DNA of 27,039 bases from Trueperaceae bacterium. Its GTDB lineage: Bacteria > Deinococcota > Deinococci > Deinococcales > Trueperaceae. A program made the position numbers and the translations under genes. The notes beneath the pieces were generated by a model. It worked only from the letters and a program-made list of their open reading frames with translations. It did no database searches and was not told where the DNA came from. The stretch is taken from positions 1 through 27,039 of the forward strand of contig SLSM01000275.1 in the NCBI GenBank assembly GCA_007130445.1, read 5' to 3'. Of this stretch, positions 13,286 to 19,829 are shown one piece after another; positions within the stretch are counted from its first letter, which is position 1, and the number at the start of each line of letters is the position of its first letter.

Positions 13286-14365
13286 TCACTGCTGTAGTTC
13301 GAGCGTGCTCATGTCGCCCACGATCAGGCGGTGCGTGCTGGGTCTCGTGCGGGCGCCCTTGATCACCACGTCCTCGCCGATCAGACTGCCCTGGATGCGC
13401 GCGTCGACGTGGTCGATCTCGCTGCGCTTGCCCACCACGGCGTACTCGACCTCCGCGTTGCGCAAGCGCACGCCGTCGCCGAGGCTCGTGAACGGGCCGA
13501 CGTAGGCGTCCTCGACCAGCGCGTCCGCACCGATCAACGCCGGGCCGAACACGGTCGAGCGCCGCACGACGGCGCCTGGGGCCACGACGACGTCGCCCAC
13601 GAGGTTCGAGTCCTCGATCGTGCCCTCGATCGAGCGCCGGTGTGAGAGCAGCTCGAGCCGGTTCGCGTCCAGGATGTCGTCGGCCTGGCCGGTGTCCTTC
13701 CACCAACCACTGACCTCCTGAGGCAGCACGGTGTGGCCGCGCTCGATCAGCCGCGCGATCGCGTCGGTGATCTGGTACTCGCCCTTCGCGCCGGGCTCGA
13801 GGCCCTCGATGGCGTCGTGGATGCGCGCGTCGAACACGTAGACGCCCGCCACCGCCAGGTTGGAGGGAGGATCCTTGGGCTTCTCGACCAGGCGCGTGAT
13901 CCGGCCGTCCTCGATCACCGCGACGCCGAACGCGCGCGGGTCGTCCACCCGCACCAGTGCGAGCACCGCCGCCGCGTCGTCGTTCGCCCGGAACGTGTCG
14001 ACGAACGGTGTGATGCCGTGCTCGAACAAGTTGTCACCGAGGTACATCACGAACGAGTCGTCGCCGAGGAAGTCGCGCGAGACCTCGACCGCGTGCGCGA
14101 GGCCCTTCGGCGGGTCCTGCAGCACGAAGGTGTAACGAACGTCGCGGTAGCCCTTGAGCGCCTCCTCGAGGTGCTCGATCGTGTCGTGGCTGACCACGAT
14201 GCCGACCTCACGCACGCCGGCGTCGACGAGGTCGTCGATGGCGTAGTGGATGAGCGGCTTGTTCGCGACGCAGATGGTCGGTTTCGGCCGCAGGCTGGTG
14301 ATGGGGCGCAGCCGGGTGCCGAGGCCCGCGGCGAGGATCAGACCCTTGAGCGTGGTGTCATGCAT
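13286..14365 (-). CDS. Glucose-1-phosphate thymidylyltransferase-like nucleotide-sugar pyrophosphorylase (long form)
   Basis: The 359-residue protein has the sugar-nucleotidyltransferase signature LAAGLGTRLRPITSLRPKP (11-29), a metal- and sugar-binding MYLGDNLF with D111, VEKPKDPPSN, and GEYQITDAI. After about residue 245 come left-handed beta-helix hexapeptide repeats (SNLVGDVVVAPGAVVRRSTVFG). This long form with the C-terminal beta-helix is the type annotated as glucose-1-phosphate thymidylyltransferase outside the short RmlA group. It would join a sugar-1-phosphate to dTTP (or UTP) to supply activated sugars for cell-surface glycans. No other rml gene is adjacent, so the nucleotide and sugar are not certain. 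A TACCGT -10 ends 7 nt before the ATG. The last residues (ELQQ) precede a terminator-like hairpin. Confidence 0.88.
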   Translation of the reverse strand: MHDTTLKGLILAAGLGTRLRPITSLRPKPTICVANKPLIHYAIDDLVDAGVREVGIVVSHDTIEHLEEALKGYRDVRYTFVLQDPPKGLAHAVEVSRDFLGDDSFVMYLGDNLFEHGITPFVDTFRANDDAAAVLALVRVDDPRAFGVAVIEDGRITRLVEKPKDPPSNLAVAGVYVFDARIHDAIEGLEPGAKGEYQITDAIARLIERGHTVLPQEVSGWWKDTGQADDILDANRLELLSHRRSIEGTIEDSNLVGDVVVAPGAVVRRSTVFGPALIGADALVEDAYVGPFTSLGDGVRLRNAEVEYAVVGKRSEIDHVDARIQGSLIGEDVVIKGARTRPSTHRLIVGDMSTLELQQ

Positions 14366-14372
14366 GATCTCG

Positions 14373-14378
14373 ACGGTA
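14373..14378 (-). promoter_or_regulatory. -10 element TACCGT for the pyrophosphorylase gene
   Basis: On the minus strand TACCGT is followed by 7 nt and the ATG at 14365, giving a leaderless or one-nucleotide-leader transcript. No Shine-Dalgarno sequence is visible. Confidence 0.5.
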
Positions 14379-14401
14379 CCGCACGGCGCACGGGGCCGGC
14401 G

Positions 14402-14620
14402 TCAGCGGCCCCGGCCCGTCACCATCATGATCGCTCCCGCGATGATGGCGCCACCGGCCACCCACGGCAGCCACGGCAGGTTGCGCTCACGCGACGCCTC
14501 CAACTCGAGGACCCCGAGGTCGAGGCTGGCCGTCTCGCTGAACACGCCGGCCATCTGCAGCACCATCGCCAGGGCACCGGCGATGACGAGCACCAATCCC
14601 AAGCTCACGATAGGTTTCAT
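14402..14620 (-). CDS. Small two-helix membrane protein (DUF3185-like)
   Basis: The 72-residue protein has two hydrophobic helices, at about residues 4-26 and 51-68. Between them is a polar stretch, SLDLGVLELEASRERN, and it ends TGRGR. The arrangement (first helix, then an LDLGxLE-like segment, then a second helix after proline/tryptophan) resembles the DUF3185 family of unknown function as I remember it. The ATG has GGGAGG about 7 nt upstream, and a TACACT -10 lies at 14648-14643, so this gene has a short leader, unlike its leaderless neighbours. It diverges from the gldC-like gene. Confidence 0.75.
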   Translation of the reverse strand: MKPIVSLGLVLVIAGALAMVLQMAGVFSETASLDLGVLELEASRERNLPWLPWVAGGAIIAGAIMMVTGRGR

Positions 14621-14642
14621 GGACGTGCCTCCCTAGGCCCGC

Positions 14643-14648
14643 AGTGTA
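14643..14648 (-). promoter_or_regulatory. -10 element TACACT for the small membrane protein gene
   Basis: TACACT on the minus strand predicts a transcription start near 14636, leaving a short leader with the GGGAGG ribosome binding site. It faces away from the plus-strand TAGCAT 16 bp away. Confidence 0.45.
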
Positions 14649-14664
14649 GCGACGGGGTGCGCGC

Positions 14665-14670
14665 TAGCAT
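14665..14670 (+). promoter_or_regulatory. Leaderless-type -10 element TAGCAT for the gldC-like gene
   Basis: TAGCAT ends exactly 6 nt before the ATG at 14677, so the expected +1 falls on the A of the start codon. Confidence 0.6.
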
Positions 14671-14676
14671 GTCCAG

Positions 14677-15024
14677 ATGACCAGGAACTCCACGATCCGC
14701 ATCGACGTCGCCACCAGCGATCAGGGCGTCGAGGACATCCGCTGGGAGGCGGACGACGCACCCGAGCCCGGCCCGCAGGCCGCCAACGCCATGATCCTGG
14801 CGCTGTGGGACGCCGAACGTCGCAACGCGCTGCGCATCGATCTGTGGACGCAGCGCATGACCGTCGACGACATGAACGACTTCGTGTTCCAGACGCTGCT
14901 GTCGCTCGCCGACACATATCGGGCGGCCACGAACGACGACGCGCTGATGAGCGAGATCAAGATCTTCGCCCGCGAGTTCGCGGAGAAGGCCTCCGCCGCC
15001 GAGAGGCGTCGGGCGGGGGGCTGA
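14677..15024 (+). CDS. GldC-like protein
   Basis: The 115-residue protein matches the pattern of gliding motility protein GldC as I recall it: an N-terminal beta strand (STIRIDVATSDQG), IRWEADDA, LALWDAERRNALRIDLWTQ (41-59) and the hallmark MTVDDMNDFVFQTLLSLADTY (61-81), ending in a helical FAREFAEKA. GldC is best known from Bacteroidota, where it is linked to gliding and type IX secretion, but it is soluble and its biochemical role is unknown. No other gld or type IX gene is present here, so motility is not implied. The last 37 bp are part of a 33-bp sequence that is repeated just downstream. Expression is predicted to be leaderless. Confidence 0.8.
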   Translation: MTRNSTIRIDVATSDQGVEDIRWEADDAPEPGPQAANAMILALWDAERRNALRIDLWTQRMTVDDMNDFVFQTLLSLADTYRAATNDDALMSEIKIFAREFAEKASAAERRRAGG

Positions 15025-15085
15025 GGCGGGGGCGGGTGGTCGTTGGAGGCCCGGCCTCCGCCGCCGAGAGGCGTCGGGCGGGGGG
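14988..15085. repeat. 33-bp direct repeat (65-bp period) between gldC and the toxin gene
   Basis: Bases 14988-15020 and 15053-15085 are identical over 33 bp (GGCCTCCGCCGCC through GGGCGGGGGG). The first copy encodes the gldC C-terminus, the second is non-coding and ends exactly at the vapC-like stop. Each copy can fold through CCGCC/GGCGG and GCC/GGC pairs. A separate perfect palindrome GGAGGCC-C-GGCCTCC sits at the junction (15045-15059). It looks like a partial tandem duplication of a terminator-like element between convergent genes. Confidence 0.85.
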
Positions 15086-15493
15086 TTAGCCCGGTTCGAG
15101 TTCGGACGGGTCGATCACGAGCCCGGTGCGCGCAGCGCCTCGACGGAGCCGCGCGTCGGTCGTGAGCACCCGTGTGCGACGCACGCGTGCGAGCGCGAGG
15201 TACTCGGCGTCGTACGTCTTCGCCAGCCCGAGGTCAGTGGCGATCGTCCATGCGACGTCGTAGAGGTCGTCTGGAGCAAGGATCTCCACGGCCAGCGCCG
15301 TCAGCGCCTCGCGATGGGCGTTCGCGTCGGCTTCGGTGATCTGGCGACGCCACACCGCCTCGTGCAGGGCCGACGTCACCTCCGACCGGAACACCGGCGG
15401 AGCGATCAGCTCGTAGCCGGCGAGCGCATGCCGTGCGGCGGTGGAGCCCATGGCGCGCAGCGCGGCGCTCGCGTCGAGGACCAGCGCCTTCAA
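15086..15493 (-). CDS. vapC: PIN-domain ribonuclease toxin (VapC type)
   Basis: The 135-residue protein has the four acidic residues of the PIN nuclease site: D7 in LVLDAS, E38 in FRSEV, D95 in KTYDAEYLALA and D113 in LTTDARL. VapC toxins cleave specific tRNAs or rRNA and are held inactive by the antitoxin. The start is taken as the TTG at 15493, which overlaps the antitoxin stop by four bases (TTGA) and gives the canonical LKALVLDASA opening; there is no ATG or GTG between the antitoxin end and D7. The longer open frame upstream runs through the antitoxin gene in another frame and is rejected. It is convergent with gldC across the duplicated GC-rich element. Confidence 0.88.
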   Translation of the reverse strand: MKALVLDASAALRAMGSTAARHALAGYELIAPPVFRSEVTSALHEAVWRRQITEADANAHREALTALAVEILAPDDLYDVAWTIATDLGLAKTYDAEYLALARVRRTRVLTTDARLRRGAARTGLVIDPSELEPG

Positions 15494-15738
15494 TGGCGTT
15501 CGCGGCCGTCGCGCACGATGCGTTCCCAATCCGGAAGGGGTGCGCCATCGTCGCGCTCTCGCCACGCCGACGGCAGCTCGAGGGGAGCGACATCGCGCGC
15601 GACGGCGCGCAACTCGTCCTCGTCGACCAGGTGTTGCGTGCCGACCCGTAGCGAGCGGAGCCGGCCCGATCGGATCCAGCGTCGAACCGTCTCGGGATGT
15701 CGACCCACGCGACGAGCGGCCTCTGGGACCGTGATCAT
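15490..15738 (-). CDS. Antitoxin with excisionase/MerR-type helix-turn-helix
   Basis: The 82-residue protein opens MITVPEAARRVGRHPETVRRWIRSGRLRSLRVG, a clear excisionase-type winged helix-turn-helix with the RRW recognition segment. Then follow HLVDEDELRAVA and a short C-terminal tail rich in charge (PLPDWERIVRDGRERH), which would wrap the PIN toxin. It overlaps the toxin gene by 4 bp and precedes it, as antitoxins usually do. It is probably the labile antitoxin and autorepressor of the pair. The ATG at 15738 is chosen because the HTH begins there. An in-frame GTG 12 bp upstream and longer extensions are possible, but they would run over the promoter region of the TolB-like gene. Confidence 0.82.
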   Translation of the reverse strand: MITVPEAARRVGRHPETVRRWIRSGRLRSLRVGTQHLVDEDELRAVARDVAPLELPSAWRERDDGAPLPDWERIVRDGRERH

Positions 15739-15755
15739 GTCGTATGCCACAACAT
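15737..15755. promoter_or_regulatory. Imperfect palindrome over the antitoxin start, candidate autoregulatory operator
   Basis: ATGTCGT (15737-15743), a 5-bp centre and ACAACAT (15749-15755) match as inverted arms at 6 of 7 positions. The site includes the antitoxin ATG and a -10-like TGGCAT five nt before it, a natural position for antitoxin autorepression. This is inference. Confidence 0.4.
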
Positions 15756-15872
15756 CTCTGCGCGGTCGGCGTGAGCACGGCCTGGCCTCGACACGTCGGT
15801 GGTGCCCCGCGACCCCGAGTCGGCCGCCACCCGATTGCAGCCTGGCGCCCCCACGCGTCCGCCGCTTCCCGC

Positions 15873-15878
15873 TACCCT
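15873..15878 (+). promoter_or_regulatory. Leaderless-type -10 element TACCCT for the TolB-like gene
   Basis: TACCCT ends 5 nt before the ATG at 15884. No ribosome binding site is seen, which fits the leaderless group. Confidence 0.5.
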
Positions 15879-15883
15879 CCACC

Positions 15884-17185
15884 ATGGACCGCCTCTCGCA
15901 CTCGCTGGTAGCGCTCGTCTCGATGGCGTGGCTGGTCCTGGGTGTCGCGTCGGCCCAGTCGGCCACGACCGGTGCGCCACTCGAGTCGCTCGGCCTGGAC
16001 GATGCCGGTGGGCTGATTGCCTTCGTCACGCCCGCCGGCGCACCCGCCCTCGTCGACCCCGTCGGCGGCACGCGCACGCTCCTCGGTGACGGTCCGGGTC
16101 GCTCGCAGTTCCCGGCGTGGGCACCGGGCGGTGCGCTCGTGTCGTTCATCGCTTTCGGCCCCGGCGGCGGTGGCGCCGGCCTCGACGTTCACGACCCCGC
16201 GACCGGGACCTGTCTGCGTGTGTTCGAGCGACCCCAGGAATCGCCGATCTACCACGGTTGGTCGCCCGATGGGGGGCGCATCGCGCTGCTGACCAGCCGC
16301 ATCGGAGGGCTCGGGTTGCACCTGGTCGATCCGACGACGGCGGCGATCGGCGCCGAGGCCGGCGACGCCCAGCCGTTCGCGGTCGGGGCGCCGTTCTACT
16401 GGGACTGGGCACCGGACGGTGCGTCGCTCCTGCTGCACCGCAACGTGCTCGGCCCCGACGCCGAGGTGGGGCGTAGCGGGCTCGCCGCGTACCACCTCAC
16501 GCCGGCGCGCGCTCCGGCTGGCGCCTTCCAGTCCCCAGCCATGGCGCCGAGCGGTGCGTGGATCGCCTACGCCTCGCGCGACGGCGCAGACTCGCGCCGC
16601 GTCGTGTTGGAGCGCGTCGACGGCTCGCGCGAGGGCGACGTCGACCTACGCGAACTGCCGCACGCCGGCCTCGCCGCGCTCGCCTGGCACCCGAACCGCG
16701 ACGTCCTCGCGATCCAGCGTCCCCTGGTCGATGCTCCGCACACCTACGGTCCGATCGTCACCATCGACGCCCGCACAGGCGACCTCGACACGCTCACCGA
16801 CGACCTGTCGCTCGCCTTCTGGTGGTCTCCCGACGGCGGCACCGTGGCGTACCTCGCGCCCGCGCCGGGGGGTGGCGACGGCCCCGAGCGTCAGGTCGGC
16901 ATGCAGGTGCAGGCGGGCTCCCCGCGCGTGGCACTGCGCGTCGTGGACGTCGCCACGGGGCTGCGCCGCGAGCTCGGTCGCTTCACGCCCTCGCCGCTCT
17001 TCCTCAACCAGTACATGCCGTTCTTCGACCAGTACGCCCGCTCGCACCGCCTGTGGTCGCCCGCCAGCGACGCGCTGGTGCTGCCGGTGCTCGACGGCGG
17101 CGTCAGCGTCCTCACCGTCTTCGGGCTCGACGGTGGCGTTCGGACGCTCGGCTCCGGCGACATGCCTGCGTGGAACGTGCGCTAG
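15884..17185 (+). CDS. Secreted TolB-like beta-propeller protein
   Basis: The 433-residue precursor has a Sec signal peptide (MDRLSHS, a hydrophobic core, and cleavage after ASA, before QS). The mature part is built of repeated blade motifs of the PD40/WD40-like type: WAPGGALVSF, WSPDGGRIALL, WAPDGASLLLH, MAPSGAWIAYAS, WHPNRDVLAI and WSPDGGTVAYL, evenly spaced as in a six- or seven-bladed propeller. Such propellers usually mediate protein contacts in the periplasm. It is not TolB itself, as there is no Pal/Tol gene nearby and no TolB N-terminal domain. The function is unknown. Its TAG stop lies inside a TAGCCT -10 for the next gene, 9 bp before that gene's GTG. Confidence 0.8.
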   Translation: MDRLSHSLVALVSMAWLVLGVASAQSATTGAPLESLGLDDAGGLIAFVTPAGAPALVDPVGGTRTLLGDGPGRSQFPAWAPGGALVSFIAFGPGGGGAGLDVHDPATGTCLRVFERPQESPIYHGWSPDGGRIALLTSRIGGLGLHLVDPTTAAIGAEAGDAQPFAVGAPFYWDWAPDGASLLLHRNVLGPDAEVGRSGLAAYHLTPARAPAGAFQSPAMAPSGAWIAYASRDGADSRRVVLERVDGSREGDVDLRELPHAGLAALAWHPNRDVLAIQRPLVDAPHTYGPIVTIDARTGDLDTLTDDLSLAFWWSPDGGTVAYLAPAPGGGDGPERQVGMQVQAGSPRVALRVVDVATGLRRELGRFTPSPLFLNQYMPFFDQYARSHRLWSPASDALVLPVLDGGVSVLTVFGLDGGVRTLGSGDMPAWNVR

Positions 17186-17188
17186 CCT
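17183..17188 (+). promoter_or_regulatory. Possible -10 element TAGCCT for the ERCC4-domain gene
   Basis: TAGCCT includes the TAG stop of the propeller gene and ends 6 nt before the GTG at 17195. The gene could equally be read from the upstream transcript, since GGAG is near the start. Confidence 0.4.
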
Positions 17189-17194
17189 CGGAGC

Positions 17195-18445
17195 GTGGTG
17201 GCATCGAACGAACGCTCGACCGCGCCCGAGCGGCCCGAGGCCTCGATGAGGATCGGACGCCGCGACGGAGCCACACGCCTGCCGGTCGTGATCGGCGTGC
17301 CGCTTGGTGGCACGGAGCTCGTGTTGGCGACGCGCGCCGCCTGGCCCGTCGACAAGGACCTGTTCTGCGTCGAGCTGGCCGCCTGGCCCGACGACGTCGA
17401 GGACGTCGAGCACGTGCCCGTCGCGAGCTGCCGCAGGGTCGGCGCGTCGGTGCAGTTGGTGCTCGATCGCGGGCAGCGGCGCAGGTCGATGTTCGTGTGG
17501 ACGAGCAAGGGTGGCCGGACGCTGATCTTCTGGCGCAGCGAGCGCTCCATGCGCTCGACGCGACCCGGGGTGCGCGCGCCGACCGCGCGCGGTCTCGAAG
17601 GACCGCTGACGATCGTGGTCGACGAGCGCGAGCGCTACGGTTGGCGCTTCGCGGGGCGCGACGTGACCATCGAGCGGCGTCGCCTGCCGGTCGGTGACTA
17701 CGGCGTGTTCGCGCGCGACCAGCTCGTCGCCGTCGTGGAGCGCAAGAAGCTCGGCGAGTTCGCCGGCGCGGCCGTGCAGGGCACCCTGCAGCTCCTGCTG
17801 GCCGAGCTCGCGACGATGCCGCGGGCGGCCGTGGTCATCGAGGGGAGGCTCTCGCAGCTCCTCAAGGGCGACGTGCGGACGCGACCGGGCTGGATGCTTA
17901 ACCTCGTGGCCGCCTTGCAGGCTGCGTACCCGAACGTGCCGCTCCTGTTCTGCGAGACGGGGCCGTTGGCCGCCGATCTGGCGTACCGCTGGCTCTCCGC
18001 GTCGTTGCGGCTCGCACGCGTGCACGCGACCAACGCGACGATGGCCGAGGTCCTCGCCGACGCGCTCGGACCCATGCCGGCGGGCGACGAAGGCCAGGTC
18101 GGTGCCCCGCGAGCCGGCCGCGCCACGTCCCCGCCGGCGGGGCGTGCGGAGAGCGCTCGCATCCCGCGCGACGCGCCGCTCTTTGCCGCCACCGTGCAGG
18201 TGGCGCTCGCGCGAGACGACGCGCCGCTCGACCGTGCGGGGCGTCAGCGGTCGGCCCTGGCGCATCTCGAAGTCGAAGGCGAGATCACCGTCAAGGCGTT
18301 CGCAGAGCTGCACGGGGTGAGCCCGGCGACCGCCGCGGCCGACCTGCGCGACCTCGAGGGACGCGGTCTGCTCACATCCCACGGGAACCGGCGCTCACTG
18401 CGCTTCGTCGCGGCGGTCGCCGGTCTCGAGCACGGCGACGGTTGA
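17195..18445 (+). CDS. ERCC4 (XPF/MUS81)-type nuclease domain protein with C-terminal winged helix
   Basis: The 416-residue protein carries an ERCC4 nuclease domain at about 137-275. The metal-site signature is complete: D143-E-R-E, G167-D168-Y169 and V181-E182-R183-K184, the equivalents of the GDx(n)ERKx3D motif of XPF/MUS81 structure-specific endonucleases. The N-terminal 135 residues (LPVVIGVPLGG, WPDDVEDVEHVPVASC) form an unassigned, probably beta-rich domain that resembles the N-terminus of actinobacterial ERCC4-domain proteins as I recall them. After a low-complexity linker (about 300-330), the C-terminus has a DeoR-like winged HTH (ITVKAFAELHGVSPATAAADLRDLEGRGLL). Likely role: DNA repair or processing; the target is unknown. 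The GTG at 17195 is kept, but an ATG at 17246 (MRIGRRDG) may be the true start. Confidence 0.82.
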   Translation: MVASNERSTAPERPEASMRIGRRDGATRLPVVIGVPLGGTELVLATRAAWPVDKDLFCVELAAWPDDVEDVEHVPVASCRRVGASVQLVLDRGQRRRSMFVWTSKGGRTLIFWRSERSMRSTRPGVRAPTARGLEGPLTIVVDERERYGWRFAGRDVTIERRRLPVGDYGVFARDQLVAVVERKKLGEFAGAAVQGTLQLLLAELATMPRAAVVIEGRLSQLLKGDVRTRPGWMLNLVAALQAAYPNVPLLFCETGPLAADLAYRWLSASLRLARVHATNATMAEVLADALGPMPAGDEGQVGAPRAGRATSPPAGRAESARIPRDAPLFAATVQVALARDDAPLDRAGRQRSALAHLEVEGEITVKAFAELHGVSPATAAADLRDLEGRGLLTSHGNRRSLRFVAAVAGLEHGDG

Positions 18446-18467
18446 GGCGAGCCGCCGCCCGGTCGAG

Positions 18468-18473
18468 TACCAT
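18468..18473 (+). promoter_or_regulatory. Leaderless-type -10 element TACCAT for the amidase gene
   Basis: TACCAT ends exactly 6 nt before a GTG start at 18480, so the predicted +1 is the G of the start codon. It lies in the 34-bp gap after the nuclease gene. Confidence 0.6.
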
Positions 18474-18479
18474 CGCGCC

Positions 18480-19829
18480 GTGGACCCCACCGAGCTCGTC
18501 CTCCAGGGCGCGGCGCGACAGGTCACCGCCCTGTCGCGCCGCGAGGTGAGCGCGCGCGACCTCCTCCAGGCGCAGCTCGACCGCCTGCACGCGGTCGACG
18601 CGGCCGTGCACGCAGTGGTGCACCTCGACGAGGCGGGTGCGCGGCGCGCCGCCGCGGAGGCCGACGCACGAAGCGCGCGCGGCGACGCGCTCGGCCCCCT
18701 CCATGGCCTCGTGGTCACCGTCAAGGACTGGATCGACGTGGCGGGCATGCCCTGCTCCGGCGGCGCGTCGGCGCACGTGGCGCGCGTCCCGGCTCGCGAC
18801 GCGACGGTGGTCGCGCGGCTGCGCGCCGCGGGCGCGATCGTGCTCGGCAAGACCAACCCGGCGGAGCGGAGCGAGGCCTTCGGCCCGACGTTCAACCCGC
18901 ACGATCCGACGCGGACGCCGACCGGCAGCAGCTCGGGCGAGGCAGCCCTCGTCGCCGCGGCGGGCTCGCCGCTCGGCTTCGGGTCGGACTCCGGCGGCAG
19001 CCTGCGCCAACCCGCCCACGCCTGCGGCGTGTGCACCATCCGGCCGAGCAGCGGCCGCGTGCCGCTCACCGGCCACTTCCCCTACATCAGCCCGATGCTC
19101 GACCCGCGCACCGTGATCGGTCCGCTCGCGCGCGGCGTCGACGACCTGCTGCTCGCGCTGCGCGTGATCCAGGGGCCGGACGGCGACGACCCCAGCGCCG
19201 TGCCGATGCCGCTCGGCCACCCCGGCAGCGTCGACCTGGCCGGGCTCAGGATCGCGTGGTGGACCCGGCAGCCAGATTGCACCCCCACGGCCGACACCGA
19301 GCGCACCGTGCGACGCTCTGTCGGCTGGCTCGAGGAGGCGGGCGCCACGCTCGTCGAGGACCGCCCCGACGGCCTCGAGGCCGTGTACCCGCTCACGCGC
19401 ACGTACTGGTCACTCCCCGAGTCCGACGAGGCCGAGCGCTGGCAGCCGAGCGCGGTGAGCGCCCTGGATGCCGACGCCGTGCAGCGCTTCCGCTTCGAGT
19501 GGGACGCCTTCAGGCGGCGCCTGACGCGCTTCGTCGGCGCCTACGACGCCGTCCTGACGCCGGCGGCGGAGCGCCCAGCGGTCCGGCACGGCGACGACGC
19601 CGGTTCGATCGCCCCCACGCTCACGTTCAGCCTCGGCGGCCAGCCGGCCGCCGTGGTGCCGTGCGGGCGCAGCGACGACGGGCTCCCGATCGGCGTCCAG
19701 GTCGCCGCGCGCGTGGGCGACGACCACGTGGCGCTGGCCGTGGCGCGCGCGCTCGAGCGCGCCGGCGGCGGCTGGTGGCTGCCGTCGGGCGTCACCGGAC
19801 CGCCGCCGTCACGTGCCTCGCGCTCATGA
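18480..19829 (+). CDS. Amidase-signature family hydrolase
   Basis: The 449-residue protein has the Ser-cisSer-Lys machinery of the amidase signature family: K82 in TVKDWIDVAG, the cis-Ser within GSSSGEAALVAAAG (149-162), and the nucleophile S174 in GSDSGGSLRQPA. The layout HGLVVTVKD, then LGKTN, then the Gly/Ser-rich signature is as in GatA, fatty-acid amide hydrolases and indoleacetamide hydrolases. No gatB or gatC is adjacent, and the C-terminal half is not GatA-like, so a stand-alone amidase acting on an unknown amide is more likely. It begins with GTG after a -10 element and its TGA overlaps the start of the Crp/Fnr gene by four bases (ATGA), so the two are co-expressed. Confidence 0.88.
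   Translation: MDPTELVLQGAARQVTALSRREVSARDLLQAQLDRLHAVDAAVHAVVHLDEAGARRAAAEADARSARGDALGPLHGLVVTVKDWIDVAGMPCSGGASAHVARVPARDATVVARLRAAGAIVLGKTNPAERSEAFGPTFNPHDPTRTPTGSSSGEAALVAAAGSPLGFGSDSGGSLRQPAHACGVCTIRPSSGRVPLTGHFPYISPMLDPRTVIGPLARGVDDLLLALRVIQGPDGDDPSAVPMPLGHPGSVDLAGLRIAWWTRQPDCTPTADTERTVRRSVGWLEEAGATLVEDRPDGLEAVYPLTRTYWSLPESDEAERWQPSAVSALDADAVQRFRFEWDAFRRRLTRFVGAYDAVLTPAAERPAVRHGDDAGSIAPTLTFSLGGQPAAVVPCGRSDDGLPIGVQVAARVGDDHVALAVARALERAGGGWWLPSGVTGPPPSRASRS

Noticed and set aside
13132..13362. A 76-residue plus-strand frame in the gap upstream of amt
   Set aside because: It is Arg/Cys/Ser-rich, runs across two hairpins and into the pyrophosphorylase gene, and has no ribosome binding site.
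15490..16149. A 219-residue form of the antitoxin
   Set aside because: The extension would be antisense to the start and signal peptide of the TolB-like gene; the HTH begins at the ATG at 15738.
16646..18382. A 578-codon open frame on the minus strand
   Set aside because: It is antisense to the propeller and ERCC4 genes and contains no recognisable domain.
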